Shown piece after piece: positions 22,653 through 31,404 of a stretch of 64,000 nucleotides of DNA; within the stretch, counting starts at the first letter, position 1; every line of letters starts with the position of its first letter. Origin of the DNA: Pseudokineococcus lusitanus (GTDB taxonomy: Bacteria > Actinomycetota > Actinomycetes > Actinomycetales > Quadrisphaeraceae); the NCBI RefSeq assembly GCF_003751265.1, contig NZ_RJKN01000007.1:62001-126000 (forward strand), given 5' to 3'. Under the pieces are notes generated by a model. It was not told the origin of the DNA. It searched no databases and saw only the letters and a list, made by a program, of their open reading frames with translations. The position numbers and the translations under genes are program-made.

Positions 22653-23821
22653 CGCCCGCCGCCGCCGCCGCGCTCGCCGCCTCGGCGCTCCCGGCGCCGC
22701 CCGCTGCCGCCCCCGTCCGCAGGGCACGGTCGCGCCCGTCGCGCGGCCGGGGTCCCGCCGCGGTCCGCGCGGTCCTGGGCGACCCGGCGCTGCTCGACCT
22801 GGCCGTGCAGCCCATCGTCGACGTCGCGCGCGGGGCGGTGGCCGGCTACGAGGTCCTCGCCCGTCCGGACGAGCGGCTCGGCGTCGGGCCGGCCGACCTC
22901 TTCGGCGCCGCCCGCCACGACCTCGCCTGCCTCGCCGAGCTGCACGTCGTCGCGCTGCGCGCCGCGCGCGAGCTCCGCGACTCCCTGCCCGCCGACACCT
23001 TCCTCACGGTCAACGTCGACCCGCGCGCGCTCGGGATGCCCCTCGTGCTGGAGGAGCTGCTCGGCTGGGGGCCGCTCGGCGGCGTCGTCGTCGAGCTCCT
23101 CGAGGGGGAGTGGCCCGAGGACCCCCGCCCGCTGCGCGCCGGGCTCGACGCCGTCACGTGCGCCGGGGCCCTCGTCGCCCTCGACGACGTGGGGTCGGCG
23201 TGGGCGGGGCTGGCCCACGTGCTGGAGGTCCGGCCCGCCCTCGTCAAGGTCGACCGCGGCCTCGCCGACGGCCTCGGGCGCGACCCCGCCGCCGAGGCCG
23301 CCGTGCGTGCCGTGGGCGAGCTGGCCGCCACCCTCGACGCCTGGGTGTGCCTCGAGGGCGTGGAGCGGCCCGAGCAGCTGGCCGCCGCGGCGCGGCTGCG
23401 GGTGCCGCTGGCCCAGGGCTACCTGCTCGGCCGTCCCGGCCGGGCCTGGCCGCAGCCGGACCTCGGCCCGCTGCTCGGCGCCGGACGGCAGCGGACGTCG
23501 TCCGGGCTGGGGGCGCTCGCCGTCGCCGAGGCCCCCGGCGAGCTGGAGCGGGACGCGCACGGGCGCCCGGTCGCCGTCGTCCAGCCGATGCCCGACGGCA
23601 CGCCGTGGCGCCACCCGGCCATGACGCTGTCGGCGGCCACGCGGCCCCAGGACGCGCTGCACCGCGCCATGGCCCGGCTGCCCCGGCACCGCTTCGCGCC
23701 GCTCGTCGTCACGGGCCCCGACGGCCGCCCGGTGGGGCTCGTCCCCGTCGACGTCCTCGCCGCCGCGGTGGCGGGCCTCCCCCTGCAGGGCCCGGCCGCC
23801 TCCCACCCCGCCGCGGGCTGA
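22649..23821 (+). CDS. EAL-domain cyclic-di-GMP phosphodiesterase
   Basis: A 390-residue protein with an EAL domain at about residues 45-270. The key positions are kept: EVLAR (EAL motif), 'VNVDP' Asn, 'ALDDVGSAW' Asp pair, 'LVKVDRG' Lys, 'CLEGVE' Glu and 'QGYLLGRP' Gln. Catalysis is therefore likely, splitting c-di-GMP to pGpG. A C-terminal ~100-residue part ('LVVTGPDGRPVGLVPVDVL') looks like a CBS-type sensory module. No membrane segment is present, so it is cytoplasmic. Confidence 0.85.
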   Translation: MTPAAAAALAASALPAPPAAAPVRRARSRPSRGRGPAAVRAVLGDPALLDLAVQPIVDVARGAVAGYEVLARPDERLGVGPADLFGAARHDLACLAELHVVALRAARELRDSLPADTFLTVNVDPRALGMPLVLEELLGWGPLGGVVVELLEGEWPEDPRPLRAGLDAVTCAGALVALDDVGSAWAGLAHVLEVRPALVKVDRGLADGLGRDPAAEAAVRAVGELAATLDAWVCLEGVERPEQLAAAARLRVPLAQGYLLGRPGRAWPQPDLGPLLGAGRQRTSSGLGALAVAEAPGELERDAHGRPVAVVQPMPDGTPWRHPAMTLSAATRPQDALHRAMARLPRHRFAPLVVTGPDGRPVGLVPVDVLAAAVAGLPLQGPAASHPAAG

Positions 23822-24032
23822 CGGGCCCGGGCCGGACGCCCCGACGTCGGCCCGACGCGCCGCAACCTGCGCGAAACACGACGTCACCGGCGCGCCACAC
23901 GACCGGGGCACCGTGGTCCTCGTCACACCGGCCCACCCCAGGCGGCCGCCGGTCGACGGGTGCCCGAGCAGCGTGGACCCCGGCGGCCCGGCCCGCCCCC
24001 CGCGCCGCCGCGCCCGTCCCGCAGGAGTCCCC

Positions 24033-24887
24033 ATGAGCGCCATGACGTCCGCCCGGACCGCCGCCCCCGCCGCCGGCCGCCCCCTCGCCACCGGCCACCG
24101 TGCCCTCGCCGAGGGGCACCCGGCCCTCGCCCGTGCCGCCCACCCCGCCGGCACCGGCCGCGCCCGTCGCAGCCGCGCCCTGCCCCGCCGCACGGCCCCG
24201 CCGCCCCTGCCCGTCGAGCGCGGCCTGGCCCTGGCCCGGCAGCCCTGGCACCTCGTGCCCGCGGGCCCGGGCCTCGGGGCCGTCGGCGTGGACGAGGACA
24301 GCCCGCTCGACGTGCGCGCCGGCCTCGGCGCGGCCCTCGAGGCCCGCGCCGCCGGCCCGCTGCTCGTCCGCGGCGCCGTCGCGGCCGACCTGCCCGCGCT
24401 CGCCGCGCTCCACGGGCGCTGCACCGGCACGACCCTGCTCCAGCGCTACCGGGCGGGGGGCCGGGCGCCGTCCCTCACCGCCCTCACGGCGATGCTCCAC
24501 GAGCCGCTGCTCCTCGTCGTCCTCTCCGCCCCGCGCCACGTCGTCGCCGTCGCGACGGCGTCGGTCGGCGAGCGGCCCAGCAGCGACTTCACGACGGAGA
24601 TGGGCGTCCTCGTCGAGGACGCCTGGCAGGCCCGCGGTGTCGGCGCGGCCCTGGCCCGCCACGTGGGCGCCTCGCTGCGCCGGCTCGGCTACGGCCAGGT
24701 CGTCACCCGCTCGGCGACGTCGTCGCTCCCGCTCTCGCGCGTCATGGAGCGGGTGGGCACCACGCGTCACGTGCTCGCGCCCGACGGCGGCTCCCAGCTC
24801 GTCACCCGCCTGGACGTCGAGGCCCTCGACGGCTTCGCGGGCGGCGCCGGCGTCCCCGGCGTCGCGGCGCTCACCGCCGCCCGCTGA
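24033..24887 (+). CDS. GNAT family acetyltransferase with N-terminal extension
   Basis: A 284-residue protein. The first ~60 residues are Ala/Pro/Arg-rich and probably disordered. From about 115 a GNAT fold follows: 'LLVRGAVAADLPALAALHGRC', 'VLVEDAWQARGVGAALARHVG' (acetyl-CoA loop) and 'YGQVVTRSATSS'. ATG 24033 is supported by AGGAG 5 nt upstream. The 211-bp gap before it holds no other gene. The acceptor substrate is unknown. Confidence 0.7.
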   Translation: MSAMTSARTAAPAAGRPLATGHRALAEGHPALARAAHPAGTGRARRSRALPRRTAPPPLPVERGLALARQPWHLVPAGPGLGAVGVDEDSPLDVRAGLGAALEARAAGPLLVRGAVAADLPALAALHGRCTGTTLLQRYRAGGRAPSLTALTAMLHEPLLLVVLSAPRHVVAVATASVGERPSSDFTTEMGVLVEDAWQARGVGAALARHVGASLRRLGYGQVVTRSATSSLPLSRVMERVGTTRHVLAPDGGSQLVTRLDVEALDGFAGGAGVPGVAALTAAR

Positions 24888-24947
24888 CCCGCCCCGCCCC
24901 CGCCCCGCCCCCCGACGTGCGACCTCGTCGGGCCGGGGGGAGGCCCT

Positions 24948-24985
24948 GTGCCGGTCGACACGTCAGGTGCCGGTCGACGCCTCAG
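24948..24985. repeat. 19-bp tandem duplication
   Basis: Two adjacent units, each beginning GTGCCGGTCGAC and ending TCAG, match at 17 of 19 positions. The stop codon of the minus-strand gene lies in the second unit. It looks like a small slippage duplication. Confidence 0.6.
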
Positions 24986-26184
24986 GGGGCGGTGCGGGGG
25001 CGCAGCACCGCGGTGACCGCGCGGTGGTCGCTGCCGACGTCGTCGAGCGCCTGCCCGACGACGGACCAGGCCCCCGGGTCGGCGAGGACGTGGTCGATCG
25101 GCGAGGCGAGGGCCGGCGGCAGGTCCGTCGGCCAGGAGCCGCCGGTGACGGCGGCCGCGGGGTCGCACGCCGAGCCGCGCAGGACCGCGTGGTCGCGGGT
25201 GGCGTTGAGGTCGCCCGCGACGACGCCGCCGGGCAGCCGGGCGCACAGGGCCACGGCCATGGCCGTCTCGGCGCGCCACCGGTCCATGTCGAAGAGCACG
25301 GGGACCGCCGGCAGCGTGTGGACCGACGCGAGCGGCGGGCCGTCGCCGTCCGCGGGCCGCGCGACGACGGCGCCGCCGAGCAGCGGCGGCGCCGGCTCGG
25401 CGACGTAGGGGCCGAGCTCCTCGGCGACGAGCAGGTGCGTGTCCGCGCGCACGAGGGGCAGGAGCAGGCCGTCCGCCCACGAGCCGGGCAGGACGGGCCC
25501 GACCGGTTCCGCGGAGAGCAGCTGCACCGGGCGCCCCGCGGCGGCGAGCGCGTCGGCGACGGCGCGCGCGGCCTCGGGGCGGGTCTCGGAGAGCGCGAGG
25601 ACCTGCGAGCCACGTCGCAGCGCGAGGGCGGCGACGTCGTCGGGCGTGGCGCCGTCCGGGCCCGCGTTGAGCGCGGTGACGACGAGGTCGCCCTCCCGCG
25701 CCGACGACGTCCCGGCCGCGGTCCCCGCCGGCACCTCGGGGCGCAGCGCGAGCGCCCCCGCGTGGCCGCCGGCGACGAGCACGAGGACGAGCGCGAGGGC
25801 GAGGGCCTGCGGCGGCGTGCGGCGGTGCGCCGCCCGGCGACGGGCGAGGCGCACGAGGCCCGCGACGACGAGCAGGACGACGGCGAGCGCCAGGCACCCG
25901 GCCGCGCTCGCGGCGCGGAGCTGGACGCCCTGGGCCCACGGCGTCGTCTCGGAGAGCCCGACGAGGCGGGGGGCCACGCCGACGACGGCCACCACGCCGA
26001 CGAGACCGGCCGCGGCCCAGGCGATGCCGGTGGCGACCCGGTCCGCCCGGGGCCGCGGGGGCGTGGCGGCGGTCGCGCCGTGCGGCGTCCCCGGCGGTCC
26101 GACGCGGCGGCGCGGGGGGAGCAGCACCCGCCGAGCGTGCCCCACGGCACCGACGCCCGCGCGGGCGCCGGTGCCGGGGGGCAC
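24982..26184 (-). CDS. endonuclease/exonuclease/phosphatase family membrane protein
   Basis: A 400-residue protein. Three hydrophobic helices (about residues 50-155) precede an EEP-fold domain: 'VVTALNAGPDGATPDDVAAL', 'VLALSET' (metal-binding Glu), 'VVAGDLNATRDH' and 'SPIDHVLA' with a final 'GSDHRAV'. These match the Asp/Asn/His active-site motifs. The catalytic domain probably faces outside and may act on a nucleic acid or phosphoester. The start is uncertain: GTG 26184 lacks a clear ribosome site, and in-frame GTG codons lie within the next 60 bp. Confidence 0.75.
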   Translation of the reverse strand: MPPGTGARAGVGAVGHARRVLLPPRRRVGPPGTPHGATAATPPRPRADRVATGIAWAAAGLVGVVAVVGVAPRLVGLSETTPWAQGVQLRAASAAGCLALAVVLLVVAGLVRLARRRAAHRRTPPQALALALVLVLVAGGHAGALALRPEVPAGTAAGTSSAREGDLVVTALNAGPDGATPDDVAALALRRGSQVLALSETRPEAARAVADALAAAGRPVQLLSAEPVGPVLPGSWADGLLLPLVRADTHLLVAEELGPYVAEPAPPLLGGAVVARPADGDGPPLASVHTLPAVPVLFDMDRWRAETAMAVALCARLPGGVVAGDLNATRDHAVLRGSACDPAAAVTGGSWPTDLPPALASPIDHVLADPGAWSVVGQALDDVGSDHRAVTAVLRPRTAP

Positions 26185-26199
26185 GCGGCGGACGGACGG

Positions 26200-27420
26200 T
26201 CAGGCGGCGGGCACCATGCCGTGGGGGTCGAGCACGAACTTCTGGGCCACGCCGCTGTCGAACTCGGCGTACCCGCGGGGGGCGTCCTCGAGCGGGATGA
26301 CCGTGGCGTTGACGGCCTTCGCGATCTGCACCTTGTCGTGGAGGATCGCCGTCATGAGCTGCCGGTTGTAGCGCATGACGGGGCACTGGCCCGTGGTGAA
26401 GGACAGCGACTTCGCCCAGCCCGTGCCGAGGCTCAGCGAGAGGGCGCCCTTCTTGGCGGCCTCGTCGACGCCGCCCGGGTCCCCGGTGACGTAGAGACCG
26501 GGGATGCCCAGCGCGCCGCCGGCCGCGGTGATCTCCATGAGCGAGTTGAGGACCGTCGCCGGTGCCTCCTGGCCGGAGCCCTCGCCGTGGCCGCGCGCCT
26601 CGAAGCCGACGGCGTCGACGCCGCAGTCGACCTCCGGGACGCCGAGGAGCTGCTCGATCTGGTCCTTCGGGTCGCCCTTGCCGACGTCGACCGTCTCGCA
26701 GCCGAAGCTGCGCGCCTGGGCCAGCCGGCGCTCGTCGAGGTCGCCGACGACGACGACCGCGGCCCCCAGCAGCTGGGCGCCCACGGCGGCGGCGAGCCCC
26801 ACCGGCCCGGCGCCGGCGATGTAGACGGTCGAGCCGGGGCCCACCCCGGCCGTCACCGCGCCGTGGAAGCCCGTGGGGAAGATGTCGGAGAGCATCGTGA
26901 GGTCGCGGATCTTCTCCAGCGCCTGGTCCCGGTCGGGGAAGGGCAGGAGGTTCCAGTCGGCGTAGGGGACGACGACGTAGTCGGCCTGGCCGCCGACCCA
27001 CCCGCCCATGTCGACGTAGCCGTAGGCCGAGCCGGGGCGGTCGGGGTTGACGTTGAGGCAGATCCCCGTCTTGCCCTCCTTGCACATCCGGCAGCGGCCG
27101 CAGGCGATGTTGAAGGGCACCGAGCAGATGTCGCCCTTGGTGATGAACTCCACACCCGGGCCGGTCTCGACGACCTCGCCGGTGATCTCGTGCCCGAGGA
27201 CCAGGCCCTCGGGCGCCGTCGTCCGGCCGCGGACCATGTGCTGGTCGCTGCCGCAGATGTTGCTCGTGACGACCTTGAGGATCGCCGCGTGCGGCAACGA
27301 CCGGCCGACGTTGGCCGGGTTGACGCCCGGGCCGTCCTTGAGCTCGAAGGTGGGGTAGTCGATCTCGCCGACCTCGACCTTGCCGGGACCGACGTACTTG
27401 ACCGCGCGGTTGCCTGCCAC
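26200..27420 (-). CDS. fdhA: glutathione-independent formaldehyde dehydrogenase
   Basis: A 406-residue zinc alcohol dehydrogenase superfamily protein. It closely follows Pseudomonas FdhA in length and motifs: 'TSNICGSDQHMVRGR' (catalytic zinc Cys), 'GHEITGEV', 'CGRCRMCKEGKTGIC' (structural zinc cysteines) and 'AGAGPVGLAAA' for NAD+. The enzyme oxidises formaldehyde to formate without external thiol. GTG 27420 has GGAGG 6 nt upstream and a consensus-like promoter about 55 bp further. It is monocistronic. Formaldehyde detoxification or a methylated-substrate link is the likely role. Confidence 0.9.
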   Translation of the reverse strand: MAGNRAVKYVGPGKVEVGEIDYPTFELKDGPGVNPANVGRSLPHAAILKVVTSNICGSDQHMVRGRTTAPEGLVLGHEITGEVVETGPGVEFITKGDICSVPFNIACGRCRMCKEGKTGICLNVNPDRPGSAYGYVDMGGWVGGQADYVVVPYADWNLLPFPDRDQALEKIRDLTMLSDIFPTGFHGAVTAGVGPGSTVYIAGAGPVGLAAAVGAQLLGAAVVVVGDLDERRLAQARSFGCETVDVGKGDPKDQIEQLLGVPEVDCGVDAVGFEARGHGEGSGQEAPATVLNSLMEITAAGGALGIPGLYVTGDPGGVDEAAKKGALSLSLGTGWAKSLSFTTGQCPVMRYNRQLMTAILHDKVQIAKAVNATVIPLEDAPRGYAEFDSGVAQKFVLDPHGMVPAA

Positions 27421-27472
27421 AGAGGACCTCCAGGGGAGGGGCCCCCGCACCGTCACGGGCGCCCGTGGTCGG

Positions 27473-27501
27473 ACCCCACAACCGCCGGCGGGGGCTGTCA
27501 A
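27473..27501 (-). promoter_or_regulatory. promoter of fdhA
   Basis: Minus strand TTGACA (27501-27496), 17-nt spacer, TGGGGT (27478-27473). The -35 is perfect and the spacing ideal, the -10 weak. The expected leader is about 45 nt. Confidence 0.5.
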
Positions 27502-27818
27502 GCGGGGGCGTCGTCGCTCCCGCCGGTGCCCGCCGGGAGGCCGCGCCAGGTGCCCGGCGGCGTGACGAGCGCCACATCCGCGGGCCCGAGGAGGGGCTCG
27601 GCGGGTGCTCCGGAGGGGGACGCCGTGGACCCCGGGAACACGGAGGGCGCCGGACGTGCTTGACTGTGCTGGTCGTCCAGTTCCGTGTGTCGTGTTTCAC
27701 CACGTGCTCGGTATCAGTGCGGCGGTGGTTCGGCCTCGACAGGAGGGGCCGTTACGCCGTCGCGTGGGTCGGCCGGTCCCGCACGGTGCGGGACCGACAC
27801 CCGTGAGGAGTGGTTCGC
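27502..27818 (+). promoter_or_regulatory. cspA upstream region
   Basis: About 320 bp without a gene. A TTGACT at 27660-27665 is a possible -35, but no good -10 follows at normal spacing. The ~130 nt before ATG 27819 are less GC-rich than the surroundings and probably form the long 5' leader typical of cold-shock genes. Confidence 0.4.
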
Positions 27819-28022
27819 ATGGCACAGGGAACCGTCAAGTGGTTCAACGCCGAGAAGGGCTTCGGCTTCATCGCCCCCGACGACGGCGGCGCTGACGTCT
27901 TCGTCCACCACAGCCAGATCGACATCCAGGGCTACCGCACCCTCGACGAGGGTCAGGCCGTGGAGTTCGAGGTCGGCCAGGGCCAGAAGGGCCCCCAGGC
28001 CCAGGGCGTCCGCCCCCTCTGA
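27819..28022 (+). CDS. cspA: cold-shock protein CspA family
   Basis: A 67-residue single OB-fold RNA chaperone. RNP1 'KGFGFI' and RNP2 'VFVHHS' are intact, and '[15 protein letters not shown]' opens the protein as in all CspA relatives. GAGGAG stands 8 nt before ATG 27819. It melts RNA secondary structure, which matters in a GC-rich cell. A strong hairpin follows 51 bp downstream. Induction by cold cannot be judged from sequence alone. Confidence 0.95.
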   Translation: MAQGTVKWFNAEKGFGFIAPDDGGADVFVHHSQIDIQGYRTLDEGQAVEFEVGQGQKGPQAQGVRPL

Positions 28023-28073
28023 TCCTGACGTGAGGCAGGCGCCGGTCCGCCGGTAGCCGCCCACCGCACCACC

Positions 28074-28107
28074 GGAGCCCGTCTCCCCCTCGGGGGAGGC
28101 GGGCTCC
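28074..28107. terminator. bidirectional hairpin between cspA and the VOC gene
   Basis: 15-bp stem (GGAGCCCGTCTCCCC with GGGGAGGCGGGCTCC, one G-T pair) and a CTCG loop. It stands between convergent genes and probably ends both transcripts, although no U-run follows. Confidence 0.75.
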
Positions 28108-28130
28108 GTCGCGTCCGGGCCCGGCCGGTC

Positions 28131-28466
28131 TCAGGCCCCGGTGAGCACCACGCGGTTGCCGTCGGGGTCCGCGAGGACGAGCAGCCGGGCACCACCGCCC
28201 GGCTGCGGCCCGTCGTGCGCGACGCCGGCGGAGGTCAGCCGCGCGGCGAGGTCGTCGAGGTCGTCGACGGCGAGGACGCAGCCGGACCCGCCGGCCCGTG
28301 CCGGCTCGTGCCACACCTGCACGCCGCCGCCGGCGACGGGTCGCCACTCGAGCAGGCCGTCCATCGGCCGGGCCGCGGGCGGTCCTCCGAGCACGAGCGC
28401 GTACCAGCGCCCGGCCACCTCCGGGTCGCTCACGGGTAGGTTCGCCATCACGCCGGTCACGGCCAC
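28131..28466 (-). CDS. VOC family (glyoxalase-like) protein
   Basis: A 111-residue vicinal-oxygen-chelate fold protein. The N-terminal module 'NLPVSDPEVAGRWYALVLGG' and the C-terminal 'LADPDGNRVVLTG' are typical of small glyoxalase/bleomycin-resistance-like proteins. GTG 28466 with GGAGG 6 nt upstream is preferred to the longer extension to 28550. The substrate is unknown. It stands alone between two other minus-strand or convergent genes. Confidence 0.78.
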   Translation of the reverse strand: MAVTGVMANLPVSDPEVAGRWYALVLGGPPAARPMDGLLEWRPVAGGGVQVWHEPARAGGSGCVLAVDDLDDLAARLTSAGVAHDGPQPGGGARLLVLADPDGNRVVLTGA

Positions 28467-28565
28467 GTCGTCCTCCGGGGGTCGGGCCCGGTCGGTCCCG
28501 GGCCGCTGCGGTCGGTCGCAGGGCTGACCGTGCGGCGACCACCGGCTCATCGGCGCCCGGCGCCC

Positions 28566-29090
28566 TCAGGCGTCCCGTCGCCGTCGCCACCACGGCCGCC
28601 GCCGGGCGGGTGCCTCGGGCGGGACCGGCGGCGGCGGGGGCGGGTGCGCCTCCCGCCAGCGCTCGAGCTGCACCTCGAGGTCGAGCGGGCCTACCGCCAG
28701 GGGCGGCCCCGACGCCGGGCGGAGGTAGGCGTCGCGCAGCCGGGCGTTGAAGTCGGCGACGACCTCGCGCACCTCCGCCTCGGTCCGCAGGTCCGGGACG
28801 GACGCCCGCAGGTCCGAGCGCTCGCGGCGCAGGAGCAGCCCGACCGGCAGGGCGGCGGACAGGTCGGCGCCCTCGCGCTCGGCCCAGTCGAGCACCCACT
28901 GGTGCGCGGTGCGCTGCCGGTGCAGGTCCGGGATGGGCCTGCCCTCGCCCCGCAGGCCGGCGAAGGCGCCGCGGGCCTGCGCCTCGCGGATCTGCTGCTC
29001 CACCCGGTCGGCCGGGCGCGTGCCGCGCCCGGGCCGACGGGTCGCGCCGTCGTCCGCCCCGCCGTCCTGCGGCGTCCCCGCCTCGCCCAC
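28566..29090 (-). CDS. DUF1992 (DnaJ homologue subfamily C member 28-type) protein
   Basis: A 174-residue protein with the conserved DUF1992 core: 'VEQQIREAQARGAFAGLRGE', 'GRPIPDL' and 'RDAYLRPASGPPL'. The domain is found in bacterial proteins of unknown role and in eukaryotic DNAJC28. The ends are low-complexity: Gly/Asp-rich at the start, Pro/Arg-rich at the end. GTG 29090 has GGAGG upstream. Confidence 0.82.
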   Translation of the reverse strand: MGEAGTPQDGGADDGATRRPGRGTRPADRVEQQIREAQARGAFAGLRGEGRPIPDLHRQRTAHQWVLDWAEREGADLSAALPVGLLLRRERSDLRASVPDLRTEAEVREVVADFNARLRDAYLRPASGPPLAVGPLDLEVQLERWREAHPPPPPPVPPEAPARRRPWWRRRRDA

Positions 29091-29246
29091 GTCCGCCTCC
29101 CGTCGTCGCCGTCCATCCTGCGACGGCGCCCCGGCCCCCGCCCGCCCCGCCCTCCCGCGACGTGCGGCCGCGTCGTGCCCCGGCACGTCGTGGTGGGGGA
29201 GGTCGGGCCCGGGTGCGGACGGCGTCCCGCGTGGCACCGTGGGTGC

Positions 29247-29663
29247 ATGCCCCGGATGCCGATGCCCGACGACGTCGTCGCCCTGCTGCGCCGGCCGAAC
29301 CCCGCGGTCATGGCGACCGTCGCCGCCGACGGCCGTCCGGTCACGGTGGCCACGTGGTACCTGCTCGAGGACGACGGGCGTCTCCTCCTCGGCCTCGACG
29401 CCGGGCGCGCCCGCCTGGAGCACCTGCGCCGCGACGGCCGCGTCTCGCTGACGGCGCTCGCCGAGGGCGACTGGTACACCCACGTCAGCGTCCAGGGCCG
29501 GGTCGTCTCCGTCGTCGTCGACGAGGGGCTCGCCGGGATCGACCGGCTCTCGCAGCACTACACCGGTCGCGACTACCCGGCGCGCGACCGGCCGCGCGTC
29601 CTCGTCCGCGTCGAGCTCGAGCGCTGGCACGGCTGGGGCGCGGCGGCGCAGCCCGAGGGGTAG
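29247..29663 (+). CDS. pyridoxamine 5'-phosphate oxidase/F420-binding-type protein
   Basis: A 138-residue split-barrel protein of the PPOX class F420-dependent group. It has 'PNPAVMATVAADGRPVTVATW', 'LLLGLDAGRARLEHLRRDGR' and 'VSVQGRVV'. Members bind FMN or F420 and reduce or bind small substrates. No partner gene is nearby. ATG codons at 29247, 29256 and 29262 are all possible starts. A CACCGT hexamer just upstream fits the leaderless pattern seen elsewhere here. Confidence 0.8.
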   Translation: MPRMPMPDDVVALLRRPNPAVMATVAADGRPVTVATWYLLEDDGRLLLGLDAGRARLEHLRRDGRVSLTALAEGDWYTHVSVQGRVVSVVVDEGLAGIDRLSQHYTGRDYPARDRPRVLVRVELERWHGWGAAAQPEG

Positions 29664-29741
29664 GCGCACGAGAGCAGCGTCACGCCCCGACGACGCCCGC
29701 GGGGACCTCCGCGGTGCCGGGCGTCCGGGAGGATGCGCCCC

Positions 29742-31391
29742 GTGGTCAGCCCCGACGTCCCGCCGCCGTCCTTCGTCGTCGCTGCGGACGGCACCCGGCT
29801 CGCGACCTACCGCTGGCCGGCCGAGCAGCCCGAGGGCGACGGCGGGGAGGCCGCCCGTCGCCCCGTCGTCCTCCTCGTCCACGGCTTCGCCTCGAGCGCG
29901 ACGGCCAACTTCGCGGTCACCGGCTGGGTGCGCGACCTCACCCGCGCGGGCTTCGACGTCGTCGCCCTCGACCAGCGCGGGCACGGCGCCAGCGACAGCC
30001 CCGACGACCCGTCGCGCTACGGCCTGCCGCTGCTGGTCGACGACGTCCTCGCGGTGCTCGACGCCCACGACCTCGACGCCGTCCACTACGTCGGCTACTC
30101 CCTCGGCGCGCGGGTGGGGTGGCAGACGGCGGTCCGCGCGCCGGAGCGCGTGCTCGCGGCCGTGCTCGGCGGCATCCCCGACGGCGAGCCGCTGGCCCGC
30201 TTCGACGTCCCCGCCGCGCGGGCGCACCTGGAGACGGGCGCGGAGGTGGCCGACCGCATCACCGCCGCCTACCTGACGATGGCGGACTCGGTGGCGGGCA
30301 ACGACGTCCGCGCGCTCGTCAGCCTCGTCGAGGGCATGCGCGGCAGCGGCGAGCCCGACGCCGACCACCCGCCGCAGCAGCCCGTCCTCTTCGCGACGGG
30401 CAGCGAGGACCGGATCCTCGACCGCTCGCGGACGCTGGCCTCCGCCGTCCCCGCAGGGGCCTTCTTCGAGATCCCGGGCCGGCACCACTTCAACGCGCCC
30501 ACCTCGCGGCACTTCCGGACCGCGGCGATCGACTTCCTCACCGACGCCGCCGACGACGCGCCCGCGCCGCGGCGGGACCTGCCGCCGGAGCTGGCGCGCT
30601 CGTGGCTGCTCGTGCCGGCGCTCGGCACCGACCTCGCGGCCGCGGCGGCGAGCGGCGCGGACGCGCTCGTCCTCGACCTCGAGGACTCCGTCGACGAGAC
30701 CCGCAAGGACGCGGCCCGCGAGGCCGCCGTCGCGTGGCTCGCCGGGGGCGGCCGCGGCTGGGTGCGGGTCAACGGGCGGGCGACGTCGCACTGGCCGCGC
30801 GACGTCGACGCGCTGCGCGGCGTCGCCGGCCTCGTCGGCGTCGTGCTGTCGAAGACGGAGGCGGCGACGGAGGTCACCGAGACGAGCGACCGCCTCGGCG
30901 GCGACGTCCCCGTCGTCGCCCTCGTCGAGTCCGCCGTCGGCGTCGAGGAGGCCGTCGCGGTCGCCCGGGCCCGCGGCTGCGCCCGGCTGGCCTTCGGCAG
31001 CGCCGACTACCGGCTGGACACGGGCACCGGCGACACCGAGGTGGCGATGGGCTACCCGCGCTCGCGGCTCGTCGTCGCCAGCCGGGTGGGCGGCCTGCCC
31101 GGTCCGGTGGACGGGCCGACGACGAGCAGCAGCCGCCCCGCGCTGCGCGAGGACTGCGAGACCGCGGTCCAGCTCGGCCTCACCGGGAAGCTCTGCGCCG
31201 CACCGGAGCAGGTGGGTGTCGTCAACGAGGCGCTCAGCCCGACGCCCACCGACGTGGCGTGGGCGCGGACCTTCCTCGCCGACTTCGCCGCGCGCGACCG
31301 CGTCGTCCGCGACGCCGGCGACCTGCCGCGCCTGGGGCGCGCGGAGCGGATCGAGCGGCTCGCCGCGGCCTACGGCGTCGCGCCGGGCTGA
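29742..31391 (+). CDS. fusion of alpha/beta hydrolase and CitE-type (HpcH/HpaI) lyase
   Basis: One uninterrupted 549-residue frame carries two enzymes. Residues ~1-275 are an alpha/beta hydrolase: 'LLVHGFASS' oxyanion loop, nucleophile Ser ~120 in GYSLG, Asp ~223 (GSEDRILD) and His ~249 (GRHHFN). Residues ~283-549 are a citrate-lyase-beta/malyl-CoA-lyase-like TIM barrel: 'LVLDLEDSVDETRKDAARE', 'VRVNGR', 'ALVESAVGVEEA' and 'FGSADYRLDTG', the Mg2+ and CoA-ester binding positions. A hydrolase (possibly thioesterase) joined to a beta-hydroxyacyl-CoA lyase suggests coupled cleavage. GTG 29742 is preferred to ATG 29733, which directly abuts the GGGAGG ribosome site. Confidence 0.82.
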   Translation: MVSPDVPPPSFVVAADGTRLATYRWPAEQPEGDGGEAARRPVVLLVHGFASSATANFAVTGWVRDLTRAGFDVVALDQRGHGASDSPDDPSRYGLPLLVDDVLAVLDAHDLDAVHYVGYSLGARVGWQTAVRAPERVLAAVLGGIPDGEPLARFDVPAARAHLETGAEVADRITAAYLTMADSVAGNDVRALVSLVEGMRGSGEPDADHPPQQPVLFATGSEDRILDRSRTLASAVPAGAFFEIPGRHHFNAPTSRHFRTAAIDFLTDAADDAPAPRRDLPPELARSWLLVPALGTDLAAAAASGADALVLDLEDSVDETRKDAAREAAVAWLAGGGRGWVRVNGRATSHWPRDVDALRGVAGLVGVVLSKTEAATEVTETSDRLGGDVPVVALVESAVGVEEAVAVARARGCARLAFGSADYRLDTGTGDTEVAMGYPRSRLVVASRVGGLPGPVDGPTTSSSRPALREDCETAVQLGLTGKLCAAPEQVGVVNEALSPTPTDVAWARTFLADFAARDRVVRDAGDLPRLGRAERIERLAAAYGVAPG

Positions 31392-31404
31392 GGCGGGTGG
31401 CGCG

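Noticed and set aside
24100-27663. 1187-codon open plus-strand frame
   Set aside because: It is antisense to the EEP and fdhA genes and in another frame of the GNAT gene. No domain is visible, and its composition is typical of high-GC shadows.
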